DNA of 37,250 nt from Anaerolineaceae bacterium (GTDB lineage Bacteria > Chloroflexota > Anaerolineae > Anaerolineales > UBA11657): positions 1 through 37,250 of the forward strand of contig BGOS01000014.1 in the NCBI GenBank assembly GCA_003569365.1. Reading direction: 5' to 3'. Below the pieces are notes generated by a model, which saw only the letters and a list, made by a program, of their open reading frames with translations, was not told the DNA's origin and did not search any database. Made by a program: the position numbers and the translations under genes. Below are positions 1 through 8,872 of this stretch, in pieces. Every line of letters starts with the position of its first letter. Position 1 is the stretch's first letter.

Positions 1-1031
1 GCGTGGCTGCAAGCTTATCTACCGCACTGGCGCACGCTGATTGCTGCCGGCATGCCGCTTTTACTGGCCGGTGACTTCAACACTCCATCGCATCGCGACT
101 GGACTATGGCAGCTGTTGGCACGCGCGCGCATGTCTTGTACCCGGTACAGTGGCCGGTAACGCTGGCAGTGGAGCAGCTGGGCTTTGTTGACACTTACCG
201 GGCAGTGCATGTGAATGCCAAAGCGAAACCCGGCATCACCTGACGTATGGCTACCCGCATCCGCGCCTGCGCGCAAATGAAGTGCAGGACCGCATCGACC
301 TTGTGTTTGCGGCCGGCGCTGTGCACATCATAGACAGCCGCATAGTTGGTCCCGCCGGTGAACGCGATGTGGATGTGGCGGTGAACCCATATCCATCCGA
401 CCACTTGGGGGTTGTTTCCACTGTTAGTGTGGATCCGGTGGAGCCGCCTGTGTTTGTGGCGGTGGCAGCCGTGCGCGTTGAAGCTGGCACACCGCTGGGT
501 GTGCACTATCACGCGCCCGGCGGCGAAGGCACCGACCGGCTGGTGCTGGTGCGCGCTGGCGCAGACCCGCAGACAAGTGCGCTGGCTGCATTGCCGCCGC
601 AAGAAGCTGGCCACTTTGGCCGCGTCAACTTTGGCACGGGCGGGCTGCTTCCCGGCGAGTATGCGGTTGTACTGATGGGCTCCACAGACATCGAGCTGTC
701 ACGCAGTGCGTTTTGGGTGGTGGCACCTGGCGCCGTGCCGTCCGTATCCGTGGATAACGCGCTATATAAGCCGGGGGCGCCCGTCACTGCGGCATGGAGC
801 GCAGCACCCGCGCGCAAATTTGACTGGGTGGGGATTTACAAGGCGGATGATCCGGACTTGTTAAATTACTTGGGCTTTGCGTACACCAACGCCACCGTTG
901 CTGGCACTTTTACTTTTGGTGCGGCCGAACTGGGGGCTGGGCTGCTGGCCCCGGGCGAGTATGTGATGCGCCTCATGTCTGATGACGGGTATGCCTGCCT
1001 GGCTGCGGCGCGATTTGCTGTTGTTGAGTGA
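1..1031 (+). pseudogene. Endonuclease/exonuclease/phosphatase family protein, 5'-truncated and frameshifted
   Basis: The reading frame is open from base 1, so the N-terminus lies outside the window. Frame 1 carries the catalytic segment LLAGDFNTPSHRDW (the D-x-N motif of the EEP fold) and stops at a TGA at 241-243. From 243 the same protein continues in frame 3 (TYGYPHPRLRANEVQDRID, then SDHLGVV with the catalytic SDH). Restoring one G between 242 and 243 gives TGG for Trp and joins the frames, so one base has been lost in nature or in the assembly. After the nuclease domain come two related beta-rich modules of about 100 residues (about 432-720 and 721-1028), each ending in a PGEY motif, as in SKICH/Ig-like extensions of secreted phosphoesterases. 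The substrate is unknown; a phosphodiester or phosphate ester is the family expectation. Confidence 0.8.
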
Positions 1032-1130
1032 ATGGCACTGGTGATACACTGTCGGCTTGTTCCTGGGCTGGCAATCTTCAGCCTGGCTTGGCTCCAAAAA
1101 ACTTCTGCCTGTGTTCGAAAGGAGTATGAA

Positions 1131-4100
1131 ATGACAAATCAAATTTTGCGAAGGTTGCACGCGTTGCAATCCCTCCTGGTTGCCGGCGCCATTATTCTGG
1201 GTGCTTGTGCGCCAGCTGCCGAGCCCACTGCAGTGCCCGCTGCAGAAATTGCAGCGCCGGCAACTGCTGTGGTTGCACCGGCAGCGGATGACGCGCCCGC
1301 CAAGCAGGCAGAAATCAAACCGACGCTGGCTATCGCAAACGCATCTGGCGTGGAAGTTTGCGAAATCTATCTGGCTGCGAGCAAAGCCAAAGAATGGGGT
1401 GCACCCCTGGCACTTGAAGCACTGCCAGACGGTGGAGTGGACTTGTACTTCCCGCCCGAGCCTGGTGTTTATGATGGCGCGGCGGTGGACTGTGACGGGG
1501 AGCTTGTGGAAGAGCAAGCCGGGATGGATCTCAATAGTGAATTCATCTGGGTAATTGGCAAACAAGCGTTTGCCAGGCCGGCGGCGGAGGAAGCGGCAGA
1601 AGCGGCGCCAGCGGCGGCAGCGCCTGCGCCGCTCGTGGTAGAGGAAGTGCTTGCAGCCGCTGCGGCGCGCGGCCTGGTATGGGACACCGGTTTTCGGGCA
1701 ACCGCTAACGGGTTTGGTTTTGAGAACTACGGCGGTGATTTTCCAGAGGGCAACTTCACCGCAGCGGATGCAGCCGGGTTCTGGGGTGACGCAGCAATCT
1801 GCGCTACGGGCTCGGGTGAAAGCTGCGTTCCCAAGCCGTCTGCGCAAGCATGGATTGACGCAGCCAATGCAGCGGGGGATGGCGGCCATTGCGCGGGCTT
1901 TACAGTAGCTGCGTTTCGCTTGTTTGATGGCGCGCTGGATCCGGCTCTCCTGGGCGCGGCTTCCACGCCACAACTTGAGCGAAGCGTGCCGGTTATGCGC
2001 CGCCTTGCGCTGGACTTTCAGATGCAGTTTCTGCCTGAAATCTATGCGGCTACGGTGAATGGCACTCCACTCGAAATCGTACAGAAACTTCAGAAGGAAA
2101 AAGGCCCGGTGGATATCGGCATTTATGCACCAGATGGAGCTGGCGGCCACTCCGTGGTGGGCTACGGGCTGGAAGACCTGGGCAGCAACCAATACAAAAT
2201 TTTGGTATATGACAATAACTGGCCGGGGCGCGAGAACTACATTGAGGTTGATGGCACAGCTAACAAGTGGATCTATTCGCTGTCCGCCACCAACCCCAAG
2301 GAAGACTCCGGCGCCTGGTACGGCGATGCAGCAACGCAAACCTTGAACTACGTGCCACGGGCGGCCTACAAGCCCAATGGCACCGGCTACACGCTGCCGT
2401 TTGCAAAAGCGCCCGGCGCGCTGCGCTTGGCGCGCCCGGCAACTGCCGGCGCAGCAGGCAACACCAGTTTCAGCTTGAACACAAATAATGCTGCGGGCGC
2501 AAATGTTGCGCTGCTATTGTCCACGCCGGATGGCAAAACTGTGGGTGTGGGCAGTGACGGCGTTCTGCACAACGACATCCCGGGCGCAACAATTGTGCGC
2601 CCGAAGGGCGTGGTACAGCGCCGGCCGGTGGCCAGAAAATTTGACCCGGGAGTCAAGTTGACAGTTGCGCCGATTGTCTCAGTGCAGCCGCCGGTGATTA
2701 GTGTGCCGGCTGCAGGCGCATACAGCGTTGCGGTCACCGGTGCCGCAGCGGCCACGGCGGAGCTGCATGCCGTTGGGCCGGGGTTTGCATTTGCTGCCAG
2801 CGGGGTGCAGGCGGGCGCGGGCCAGACGGCTGGCGATGCAATCACCATCAACCCCGCAGCTGGCTCGGTAAATTACGCGCCAGCTGGCGCTGCAAAACCC
2901 GTGCTGACGCTCACAACAGCGGGCGCGGACGGCGAGACTGTTTTCACGTTGGGCGGCGTAAGCTTTGAAGCCGGGCAGCAGTTAACGGTGCAGGTGGATC
3001 CCATCGCTGGCACGCTGGGGCTGAGCGGCACCAACATCGGCAAAGACAACCTCGTGCTTGTGGCCACAAAAGTTGACAACGATGGCGCAATCAACACCTT
3101 TGCAACCGATGGCATTGTGCTGGCGGCGACCGGTTCGCAGGTGCTGGATTTTGGCGCGTGGGACGGCAGCGGTGCGATGAGCATGGGCATTGATGCGGAT
3201 GGCGATGGCACGCTGGAGTCCACCCGCGAGCTGGCCGATGAGCCGTTGGGTGCGGTGATCAATGACCTGGGCTCGGCCGCGCAGATCAGCGAAGGCATGG
3301 CGGCAAGTGCCGCTTATATGGATGATGCGGACACCGCATCCTTTCTTGCCGCGCTGGCCGTGGCCGGCTTTTCCGCCGACGAATTTGGCCGTGTGTTGCA
3401 GAGCCTGAACGAAGCGGACTTTTCCGCTGCGGAGCTGCAGGCATTTGTGGTTGAGGCCGGACTGGCAGATGACCTTGGCTTGTTTGCCGCGTTCGCACAT
3501 ACGCTTGGCTTGGACGCTGAAGAGTTTTCCGGCTTGACGGAAGCGCTGGGTTTTGATGCAGCTGCGCTGGAAACTTTGAACGGGTTGATGGACGAACAGC
3601 AGGTGCTGGACGAATCCGCCTACGAACTTGCGCGCGCGGACTTGGACCCTGCTGAGCAAGCGGAATTTATCGCTGCGTTGGGCTTGACCCCGGACCAGCT
3701 GGGCGATTTTCTTGACTTCAGCGATATTGATGGTGCAGAGCTTGCCGGGCTGGTTGCAGATTTGGAAGTGGATCCGCAGGAGTTGCCGGGCTTGCTGAAA
3801 GATTTGGATCTGGAGCCGGAAGATCTGGGTGCGGTACTGGATGGGCTTGATCTGCAGGGTGCGGCGGAGATCAGCCTGATAGATGGATTGGGTTTGGATG
3901 CTGCGGATCTGGGTGACTTGTTGGATGGAATGAATGTGGAAGGCGATGCGCTTGGCACACTATTGGAGGGCTTGGATCTGGATGCAGCCGAGCTGGGCGA
4001 TGTGCTTGGAAACATGGAGCTGCAAGGCGATGAGTTGGGCGCAGTGGTGGAGGGCTTGGGCTTGGATGCGGCTGCTTCGGATGCGCTGCAAGCTGACGTG

Positions 4101-4169
4101 GAAGCTGGGGAAGACAGCGCTGAAACTGGCGGAGATGAGCCTGCAGCGGAAGATACAGGCGGCGGTTGA
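1131..4169 (+). CDS. Large lipoprotein with papain-like Cys/His peptidase domain and 14-residue C-terminal repeats
   Basis: The start at 1131 is chosen over an upstream in-frame start at 1032 because it has a GAAAGGAG ribosome binding site at 1117-1124 and begins a lipoprotein signal ending in LGAC, with Cys26 as the lipidated residue. This gives 1012 aa. In order: an Ala/Pro linker; a small beta domain (about 61-143) with WGAPL and DCDGE motifs; a domain with GGHCAGFT (Cys254), GGHSVVGYG (His340) and YDNNWPG (Asp361/Asn362), which fits a papain/C39-like cysteine peptidase; a long beta-rich region with an EF-hand-like DADGDG loop; and eight 14-residue acidic Leu/Gly repeats (867-978) before an acidic tail. 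It should sit on the outside of the membrane. The catalytic assignment is inference from motif spacing, and the substrate is unknown. Confidence 0.8.
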   Translation: MTNQILRRLHALQSLLVAGAIILGACAPAAEPTAVPAAEIAAPATAVVAPAADDAPAKQAEIKPTLAIANASGVEVCEIYLAASKAKEWGAPLALEALPDGGVDLYFPPEPGVYDGAAVDCDGELVEEQAGMDLNSEFIWVIGKQAFARPAAEEAAEAAPAAAAPAPLVVEEVLAAAAARGLVWDTGFRATANGFGFENYGGDFPEGNFTAADAAGFWGDAAICATGSGESCVPKPSAQAWIDAANAAGDGGHCAGFTVAAFRLFDGALDPALLGAASTPQLERSVPVMRRLALDFQMQFLPEIYAATVNGTPLEIVQKLQKEKGPVDIGIYAPDGAGGHSVVGYGLEDLGSNQYKILVYDNNWPGRENYIEVDGTANKWIYSLSATNPKEDSGAWYGDAATQTLNYVPRAAYKPNGTGYTLPFAKAPGALRLARPATAGAAGNTSFSLNTNNAAGANVALLLSTPDGKTVGVGSDGVLHNDIPGATIVRPKGVVQRRPVARKFDPGVKLTVAPIVSVQPPVISVPAAGAYSVAVTGAAAATAELHAVGPGFAFAASGVQAGAGQTAGDAITINPAAGSVNYAPAGAAKPVLTLTTAGADGETVFTLGGVSFEAGQQLTVQVDPIAGTLGLSGTNIGKDNLVLVATKVDNDGAINTFATDGIVLAATGSQVLDFGAWDGSGAMSMGIDADGDGTLESTRELADEPLGAVINDLGSAAQISEGMAASAAYMDDADTASFLAALAVAGFSADEFGRVLQSLNEADFSAAELQAFVVEAGLADDLGLFAAFAHTLGLDAEEFSGLTEALGFDAAALETLNGLMDEQQVLDESAYELARADLDPAEQAEFIAALGLTPDQLGDFLDFSDIDGAELAGLVADLEVDPQELPGLLKDLDLEPEDLGAVLDGLDLQGAAEISLIDGLGLDAADLGDLLDGMNVEGDALGTLLEGLDLDAAELGDVLGNMELQGDELGAVVEGLGLDAAASDALQADVEAGEDSAETGGDEPAAEDTGGG
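3729..4064 (+). repeat. Eight tandem 42-bp (14-residue) coding repeats
   Basis: Inside the lipoprotein gene, eight consecutive 42-base units start at 3729, 3771, 3813, 3855, 3897, 3939, 3981 and 4023. Typical units are DAADLGDLLDGMNV, EGDALGTLLEGLDL, DAAELGDVLGNMEL and QGDELGAVVEGLGL. Units starting D or E alternate with units starting E or Q plus G, so the last six also read as three 84-base pairs. The consensus is four variable residues, then L-G-x-[LV]-[LV]-x-x-[LM]-x-[LV], which suggests one short amphipathic helix per unit. Upstream, from about 3330, looser copies of the same theme are visible. Confidence 0.85.
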
Positions 4170-4579
4170 TATCAGGTGTGCCTAGCTTGCGTTAGCCACG
4201 CTAATTTGGTGAGACTTCTGAATGGGAATGCAGCGCGGGTTTAAAGCCGGCTAACTGCGAGGCAGACTAAACGGCTTAGAGGAACATCACTGCGGTGGGA
4301 GCTATTGGCGTTTATCAGTTGCAGCCGTCCGCGCCCTGTCCTGCCGATAGTACAGGGTGCGGACTTAAGGCTCACACTGCAAGCCCAATTACAGGCATTG
4401 CGGCAGCGCAATCCGTGCGTAAACGGTGGTGTGCTCTCGTCGTAAACTTTCCGGATTTAGCGATCATAATTTTCTCAAAAGCTGCTGTTCATTTCTGCAC
4501 CAGTTAAAATTGGCGCCACACTTGGTATTGCATTCGCGTGTAAAACCAAGCTTTTTTCCAAACCCGGAGACCCCAACAA
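4170..4579. other. 410-bp intergenic region with one strong stem-loop
   Basis: I see no gene here; the short open frames have no start signal or recognisable protein. The clearest structure is an inverted repeat at 4328-4339 and 4352-4363, listed separately. A small 5-bp hairpin (TTAGC-CAC-GCTAA) lies at 4193-4205. The final 80 bases before the peptidase gene are A/T-richer and probably hold its promoter, but no convincing -35/-10 pair was found. Confidence 0.5.
4328..4363. other. Stem-loop, 12-bp stem with one G-U position
   Basis: TCCGCGCCCTGT at 4328-4339 pairs with ACAGGGTGCGGA at 4352-4363 around a 12-base loop. Eleven pairs are Watson-Crick and one is G-T. It lies about 160 bases after the lipoprotein stop and is not followed by a T run on either side, so it is not a standard Rho-independent terminator. 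It could stabilise the 3' end of the transcript or be a dispersed extragenic palindrome. Confidence 0.5.
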
Positions 4580-5872
4580 ATGAAACTTGCAACCCATCGC
4601 ATTTCACAGCTTGTGCTGACCGACCACGAGTTTCAAGTGCCGCTGGATCACGGCAAGCCTTCCGGTGCCCAGATCACAGTCTTTGCACGCGAGGTAAACG
4701 CTGCGGGCCGCGAGCATGCCAACCTGCCGTGGCTGCTGTTTCTGCAGGGCGGGCCGGGCATGGCCGCCCCACGCATTGACAATAACCACGGGCAGTGGTG
4801 GACGCGCGCCACGAAGGACTATCGTGTGCTGCTGCTAGACCAGCGCGGCACCGGCCGCAGCTCACCCGTCAACTATCAAACCCTTGCTTGCCTGCCATCG
4901 CCGCAGGCGCAAGCCGACTACCTCAAGCACTTTCGCGCTGACTCGATTGTGCGCGATGCCGAGCTGATCCGCTTACAGCTGGCGGGAAAGGATAAGTGGT
5001 CGACACTCGGCCAGAGTTACGGCGGCTTCTGCACTGCTACGTATCTGTCGTTTGCGCCGGAGGGCCTGCGCGAGTGCATCATCACCGGCGGTTTGCCGCC
5101 CATTAACCAAACCGCCGATGACGTCTACCGCGCCACCTACCTGCGCGTGCTGGGCAAGAACCGGCAGTACTACGCGCGCTACCCCGGCGATGCTGTGCGC
5201 GCGCGGGAAATTGCCGACCATTTGGCAGCGCACGACGTGCGCTTTCCAGCCGGGAATCGTTTCACCGTGCAGCATCTGCAAAGCCTCGGAAAAAATTTTG
5301 GCGCCAGCAGCGGGTTTGAGGTGGTGCACTACATGCTGGAGACGGCGTTCGTGGATGGTGCGCATGGCCGCGAGATCAGCCACGGCCTGCTGCATGCAAT
5401 GGAGGCGCAATCAATCTACGGCACCAATCCCATCTACATCATGCTGCAAGAGGCGTGCTATACCGGGCACAACGCCTCAAACTGGTCAGCGCACCGGCTG
5501 CTTGCTGAATATCCGCAGTTTGATGCAGCAAAAAATGAGCAGGTGCTTTTCACTGGTGAGATGTTCTACCCGTGGGATTTCGACGCGCACCCGGCGCTGC
5601 AGCCCCTGAAGGCGGCTGCCCAGCTGCTGGCTGAATTTGCAGCGTGGCCGGAGCTGTATGACCGCAAAGTGCTGCAGGCCAACACGGTGCCGGTCGCGGC
5701 CACCATCTACTGGGATGACATGTATGTGGAACGGGCGTTTGCCGAGCAAACGGCCGGTCTAATTCAAGGCTGCAAAGTTTGGGTTACCAACGAATACGAG
5801 CACAATGCCTTGCGTGCGGATGGTGCGCGCGTGCTCGACCGGCTGCTGGGAATGCTGCACGGCGAAGTGTGA
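4580..5872 (+). CDS. pip: Prolyl aminopeptidase-type alpha/beta hydrolase (S33)
   Basis: This 430-residue protein is expected to release N-terminal proline from peptides in the cytoplasm; there is no signal peptide. Visible motifs are LQGGPG (oxyanion loop, normally HGGPG), DQRGTGRSS, the nucleophile elbow GQSYGGF with Ser146, and the segment TATYLSFAPEGLRE followed by a TGGLPP stretch that is typical of the longer (about 425-430 aa) prolyl aminopeptidases. The catalytic Asp is probably in YWDDMYVE and the His in YEHNALRADG near the C-terminus. The ATG at 4580 has a CCGGAGA ribosome binding site 9-10 bases upstream. It stands alone, convergent with the purine-type cluster. The fold is sure; strict specificity for proline is a family inference. 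Confidence 0.85.
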   Translation: MKLATHRISQLVLTDHEFQVPLDHGKPSGAQITVFAREVNAAGREHANLPWLLFLQGGPGMAAPRIDNNHGQWWTRATKDYRVLLLDQRGTGRSSPVNYQTLACLPSPQAQADYLKHFRADSIVRDAELIRLQLAGKDKWSTLGQSYGGFCTATYLSFAPEGLRECIITGGLPPINQTADDVYRATYLRVLGKNRQYYARYPGDAVRAREIADHLAAHDVRFPAGNRFTVQHLQSLGKNFGASSGFEVVHYMLETAFVDGAHGREISHGLLHAMEAQSIYGTNPIYIMLQEACYTGHNASNWSAHRLLAEYPQFDAAKNEQVLFTGEMFYPWDFDAHPALQPLKAAAQLLAEFAAWPELYDRKVLQANTVPVAATIYWDDMYVERAFAEQTAGLIQGCKVWVTNEYEHNALRADGARVLDRLLGMLHGEV

Positions 5873-6051
5873 GAGCCGGCCATAGCAGCTCCGCACTGGA
5901 GTGAGTTAGCGCTCCCAACCGCACCCCTGATGTTGACCGGCAGCGGCGCGGCTGGGCTATTGCTGCGAGAGCTGGGATACCCTCGGGCTGCGTGTGCAGT
6001 TGCCACAGCCGAACGCTTGCAAACCAGCGAGTGCTCTACGGGCAGTCAAAG

Positions 6052-7305
6052 TCAGGCCGGCGCCCATTCGCGGGTGCGCGCCAGCGCCTCCATCATTGTG
6101 CGGTCAACAAGTTTTCCATGGCTGATTACATAGCGCGGCGGTGCGTGGTCGCGCATTGCTTCGATCACATTTGGCGCTTCCAAGACCACCAAATTTGCGG
6201 TCGCGCCCGCTACTAACGTGTGCCCTGGCACATTCATCGCGCGCGCTGCTTGCGTTGTGACCATATCGTACAGCGTCTCAATCTCCTGCCTGGTCGTCAT
6301 CCAGAGCAGGTGCGATGCCAAAAACGCCACCTCCAGCATGTTATTGCGCCCGAACGGGTAATACGCATCTGAGATGTCATCCTGCCCCAGGCACACGTTC
6401 ACGCCCTCTTGCAGCAGTTCCTTTACCCGTGCATGCAGCGGCCCGGTGTGCGGGTCGCTCACTACTGCCATGTCCGCGCGCTTCAATAGCGCAGCCAGTT
6501 TTTGAAAGTAGGGCTGGGGGTAAAGCGCCATTGCCCGGGCGTGGTGGGCCAGAGTGCGCCCCTGCCAGCCGCGCCGAATTGCCTCGACCGCCAGTGTCTC
6601 CACCGATCGCAAACCAGGATCGCCGGCATCGTCCACCAGCATGGATACATCTTTGTTAAATTTCTGGGCAAGGTCAAACACCTCGCGCACATGCTGTTGC
6701 TGGTCAGCTTCGGTGTATTCAATCCATGGTATTCCACCAACCACATCCGCGCCGGCCTCCATAGCCTGGTGCATTAGTTCGTTTGCGCCGGGTTCGCGCA
6801 CCAGCCCGTCCTGCGCAAATGCACACACCTGAATTGCAACGATGCCTTTGAATTCCTCGCGGGCCCGGATCAGCGCCCGCACGCCTTCAAGCCGTGCTTT
6901 GTTATCCACATCTGCAAATGCCCGGATGTGCGTGTTTCCATGCACTGCCGCAAGTGCCACGGCCCGGCGCACATTTTTTATGATCCAGGCTTCGTTGTAC
7001 TGCTGCTTCACGTTTGCCGCCAGCTCAATGGTGGTCATTGCCTTGCCCATGCCCGCGGCGTGATAGCCGGTGAGCAGCTGGTCGTCCAGCATCTCGCGTG
7101 TGTACACCTTGCACAGGTGCAGATGCGGGTTCACAAATGACTCGCTCACCAAGCCGGCCTGTGCATCCAGATCGGCTGCGCTGCCAGCGTTGAGCTGCGC
7201 TTCAATTGCCGTGATCTTTCCGCCGCTTATGCCAATATCCACCAGCGCTTCCGGATTTCTGCGCAAGCGTGCACGGCGAATCACAATTTCATATTTACTG
7301 GACAT
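6052..7305 (-). CDS. CodA-like amidohydrolase (cytosine deaminase family)
   Basis: This 417-aa cytoplasmic metal-dependent hydrolase would act on a ring or exocyclic C-N bond of a nucleobase-like compound. The ATG at 7305 is preferred over an in-frame TTG at 7308 because AAGGA lies 7 bases upstream. Family landmarks are NPHLHLCK (His61, His63, the same numbers as the E. coli CodA metal ligands), GGIPWIEYT (CodA has GGIP-HFE), LAHHARAM (about 252-259) and CLGQDDISDAYYPFG with the metal Asp (309/310). Two key positions differ: where CodA has the ligand His214 and catalytic Glu217, this protein reads SMLVDD, with Leu223 and Asp226. It may therefore not deaminate cytosine. It is the last gene of the (-) cluster, separated from the permease by a terminator-like hairpin, so it may have its own promoter. 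Confidence 0.85.
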   Translation of the reverse strand: MSSKYEIVIRRARLRRNPEALVDIGISGGKITAIEAQLNAGSAADLDAQAGLVSESFVNPHLHLCKVYTREMLDDQLLTGYHAAGMGKAMTTIELAANVKQQYNEAWIIKNVRRAVALAAVHGNTHIRAFADVDNKARLEGVRALIRAREEFKGIVAIQVCAFAQDGLVREPGANELMHQAMEAGADVVGGIPWIEYTEADQQQHVREVFDLAQKFNKDVSMLVDDAGDPGLRSVETLAVEAIRRGWQGRTLAHHARAMALYPQPYFQKLAALLKRADMAVVSDPHTGPLHARVKELLQEGVNVCLGQDDISDAYYPFGRNNMLEVAFLASHLLWMTTRQEIETLYDMVTTQAARAMNVPGHTLVAGATANLVVLEAPNVIEAMRDHAPPRYVISHGKLVDRTMMEALARTREWAPA

Positions 7306-7485
7306 CAAGGCATCCTTTTACACTTTGGGGTGCGCACATTGCGGATTACGCATTGACTTAGAGTTGATCGCCATTAGTTCGATGGTCAACCCGAGGCTTG
7401 CAGCCGGCAGAAAACCGGGCTGCCTGTGTGTAAGCCCAATCCGGTGCGGGCACCGCGCCACCGTTTGCACAAGCTCAGAATGAGA

Positions 7486-7515
7486 GAAGGGATCAGGTGC
7501 TGCTCTGATCCCTTC
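7486..7515 (-). terminator. Terminator-like hairpin after the permease gene
   Basis: GAAGGGATCAG at 7486-7496 and CTGATCCCTTC at 7505-7515 form a perfect 11-bp stem with an 8-base loop, 17 bases beyond the permease stop. On the (-) strand the stem is followed by TCTCATTCT, which is pyrimidine-rich rather than a clean T run. It probably ends or attenuates the permease transcript before the CodA-like gene. Confidence 0.6.
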
Positions 7516-7531
7516 CAAGGCGTAAAAAATC

Positions 7532-8872
7532 TTAATCGACTGCGGGTGGTTTCACCAGGACGAACACCAGATTGATCAGGATGCCGAGCACGGCTGCGGT
7601 GGCGATGGCCGGCAGTCCCTGCGGAAAGATTCCCTGCAGAATGGGGATCGGCAGGAAGCCGCCCGGATAGCCGATGTTGCCACCGATACCGACGACCATG
7701 ATCGTGGCGCCAATGGCAAGATTCTTGGGGTCGAACATGCTGACCTTCTTCTCTTGCATTAGTGCGATGCCCTGCATGCCAATCACACCAAACAGGTAAA
7801 TGGCGAGCCCGCCGCTGACTGCCACCGGGATGCTGGCTACCAGTGCCTCAAACTTCCCGATGAAGGCCAGCAGGATTGCGATTACACCGGCACCGATCAG
7901 TGCCGGGCCGGAGTAGTTGCGCGTGATGGCCATCAGTGAGTTGTTCTCGCCGTAGTTGGTGCCTGCAGTTGCACCGATCAGGCCGTTTAGGAAATCTCCG
8001 ATGCCATCAAGGATCAGATTAAACCCGATCGCCTCATCCAGCTTGTACGGCGCCTCACCTTTTTCTGCTGCCAGCCGGTCCACATACAGGCTCACCTGAT
8101 AAAGGTGCGCCGTCGATTCCGGAATGGTGGCAATTGCCATGATCGAAATAGAAAAAACTGCCGTGGCCACTAAAGGTCCGCTAAACGAGGGAAAGGTGAT
8201 GTTAGGCATCGCCAGCAATCCGGCAGATGCGACGCCCGAAAGATCCACCAGTCCGAGGGGTATCGAAATCAGGTAACCGAATAACCCACCCAGCAAAATC
8301 GGCAGCATGCCAATGAAGCCGCGGTTCTGCAGGTATACCGAACAAAGAATCGTAACGATCAGGGTCAGTATAGACACGGCCCAGTTGCCGCCGGCCATAC
8401 CCAAGGCTGAAAAGCCCAGTCCAAATCCAATGATGGCGGCGACTGAGCCGGTCACAATTGGCGGCAGAAATCTGTCAATTACATCCTTGCCCAGCGCGCG
8501 GATGATGAAGCCGACAATGATATTGAGGATGCCTGTTACGACAATTCCCGCTTGCATTGTGCTGATCAGCTCATTGCTGGCTGGCACGCCAAACTTGGCC
8601 TGACTGATGGACATGTACGCTGCAATGTACGCGAAGCTGGAACCGTAGTAGAGCGGGATAAATTTGCCAATTTGGTTGCGCGAGAGCACCAGCGCCACGA
8701 TTGTGGAAATGCCGGAAGCCAGCAGAACCGTACTTACGTGGAAGCCAGTCAGCAGCGCCACCAAAACCGTTGCGGGAAACATGGTGAGGACATGCTGCAG
8801 CGACAGCAATACCAACTGTCCCATCGGCGGCGTGTCGTTGGGCAGGTAGCCCATTGCCTTGGTTGTAGTCAT
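7532..8872 (-). CDS. NCS2-family (uracil/xanthine-type) nucleobase permease
   Basis: This 446-aa inner-membrane protein with about 14 hydrophobic segments belongs to the nucleobase-cation symporter 2 family. The two family signatures are present: ATIPESTAHLYQVS in TM8 (UraA has the substrate-binding Glu in IPEHVGHL) and GTNYGENNSLMAITRNYSG in TM10. The ATG at 8872 is preceded by GGAG about 9 bases upstream. It is expected to import the heterocycle that the surrounding (-) genes break down. The family spans uracil-, xanthine- and urate-specific members, and the sequence alone does not fix which base is carried. It lies behind a 638-base gap with an A/T-rich leader, so it may be transcribed from its own promoter. 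Confidence 0.9.
   Translation of the reverse strand: MTTTKAMGYLPNDTPPMGQLVLLSLQHVLTMFPATVLVALLTGFHVSTVLLASGISTIVALVLSRNQIGKFIPLYYGSSFAYIAAYMSISQAKFGVPASNELISTMQAGIVVTGILNIIVGFIIRALGKDVIDRFLPPIVTGSVAAIIGFGLGFSALGMAGGNWAVSILTLIVTILCSVYLQNRGFIGMLPILLGGLFGYLISIPLGLVDLSGVASAGLLAMPNITFPSFSGPLVATAVFSISIMAIATIPESTAHLYQVSLYVDRLAAEKGEAPYKLDEAIGFNLILDGIGDFLNGLIGATAGTNYGENNSLMAITRNYSGPALIGAGVIAILLAFIGKFEALVASIPVAVSGGLAIYLFGVIGMQGIALMQEKKVSMFDPKNLAIGATIMVVGIGGNIGYPGGFLPIPILQGIFPQGLPAIATAAVLGILINLVFVLVKPPAVD

Noticed and set aside
861-2339. Long antisense frame of 492 codons opposite the lipoprotein gene
   Set aside because: It lacks family motifs, is rich in Arg/Cys/Ser as expected for a shadow frame in high-GC DNA, and lies opposite a gene with lipobox, ribosome binding site and repeats.
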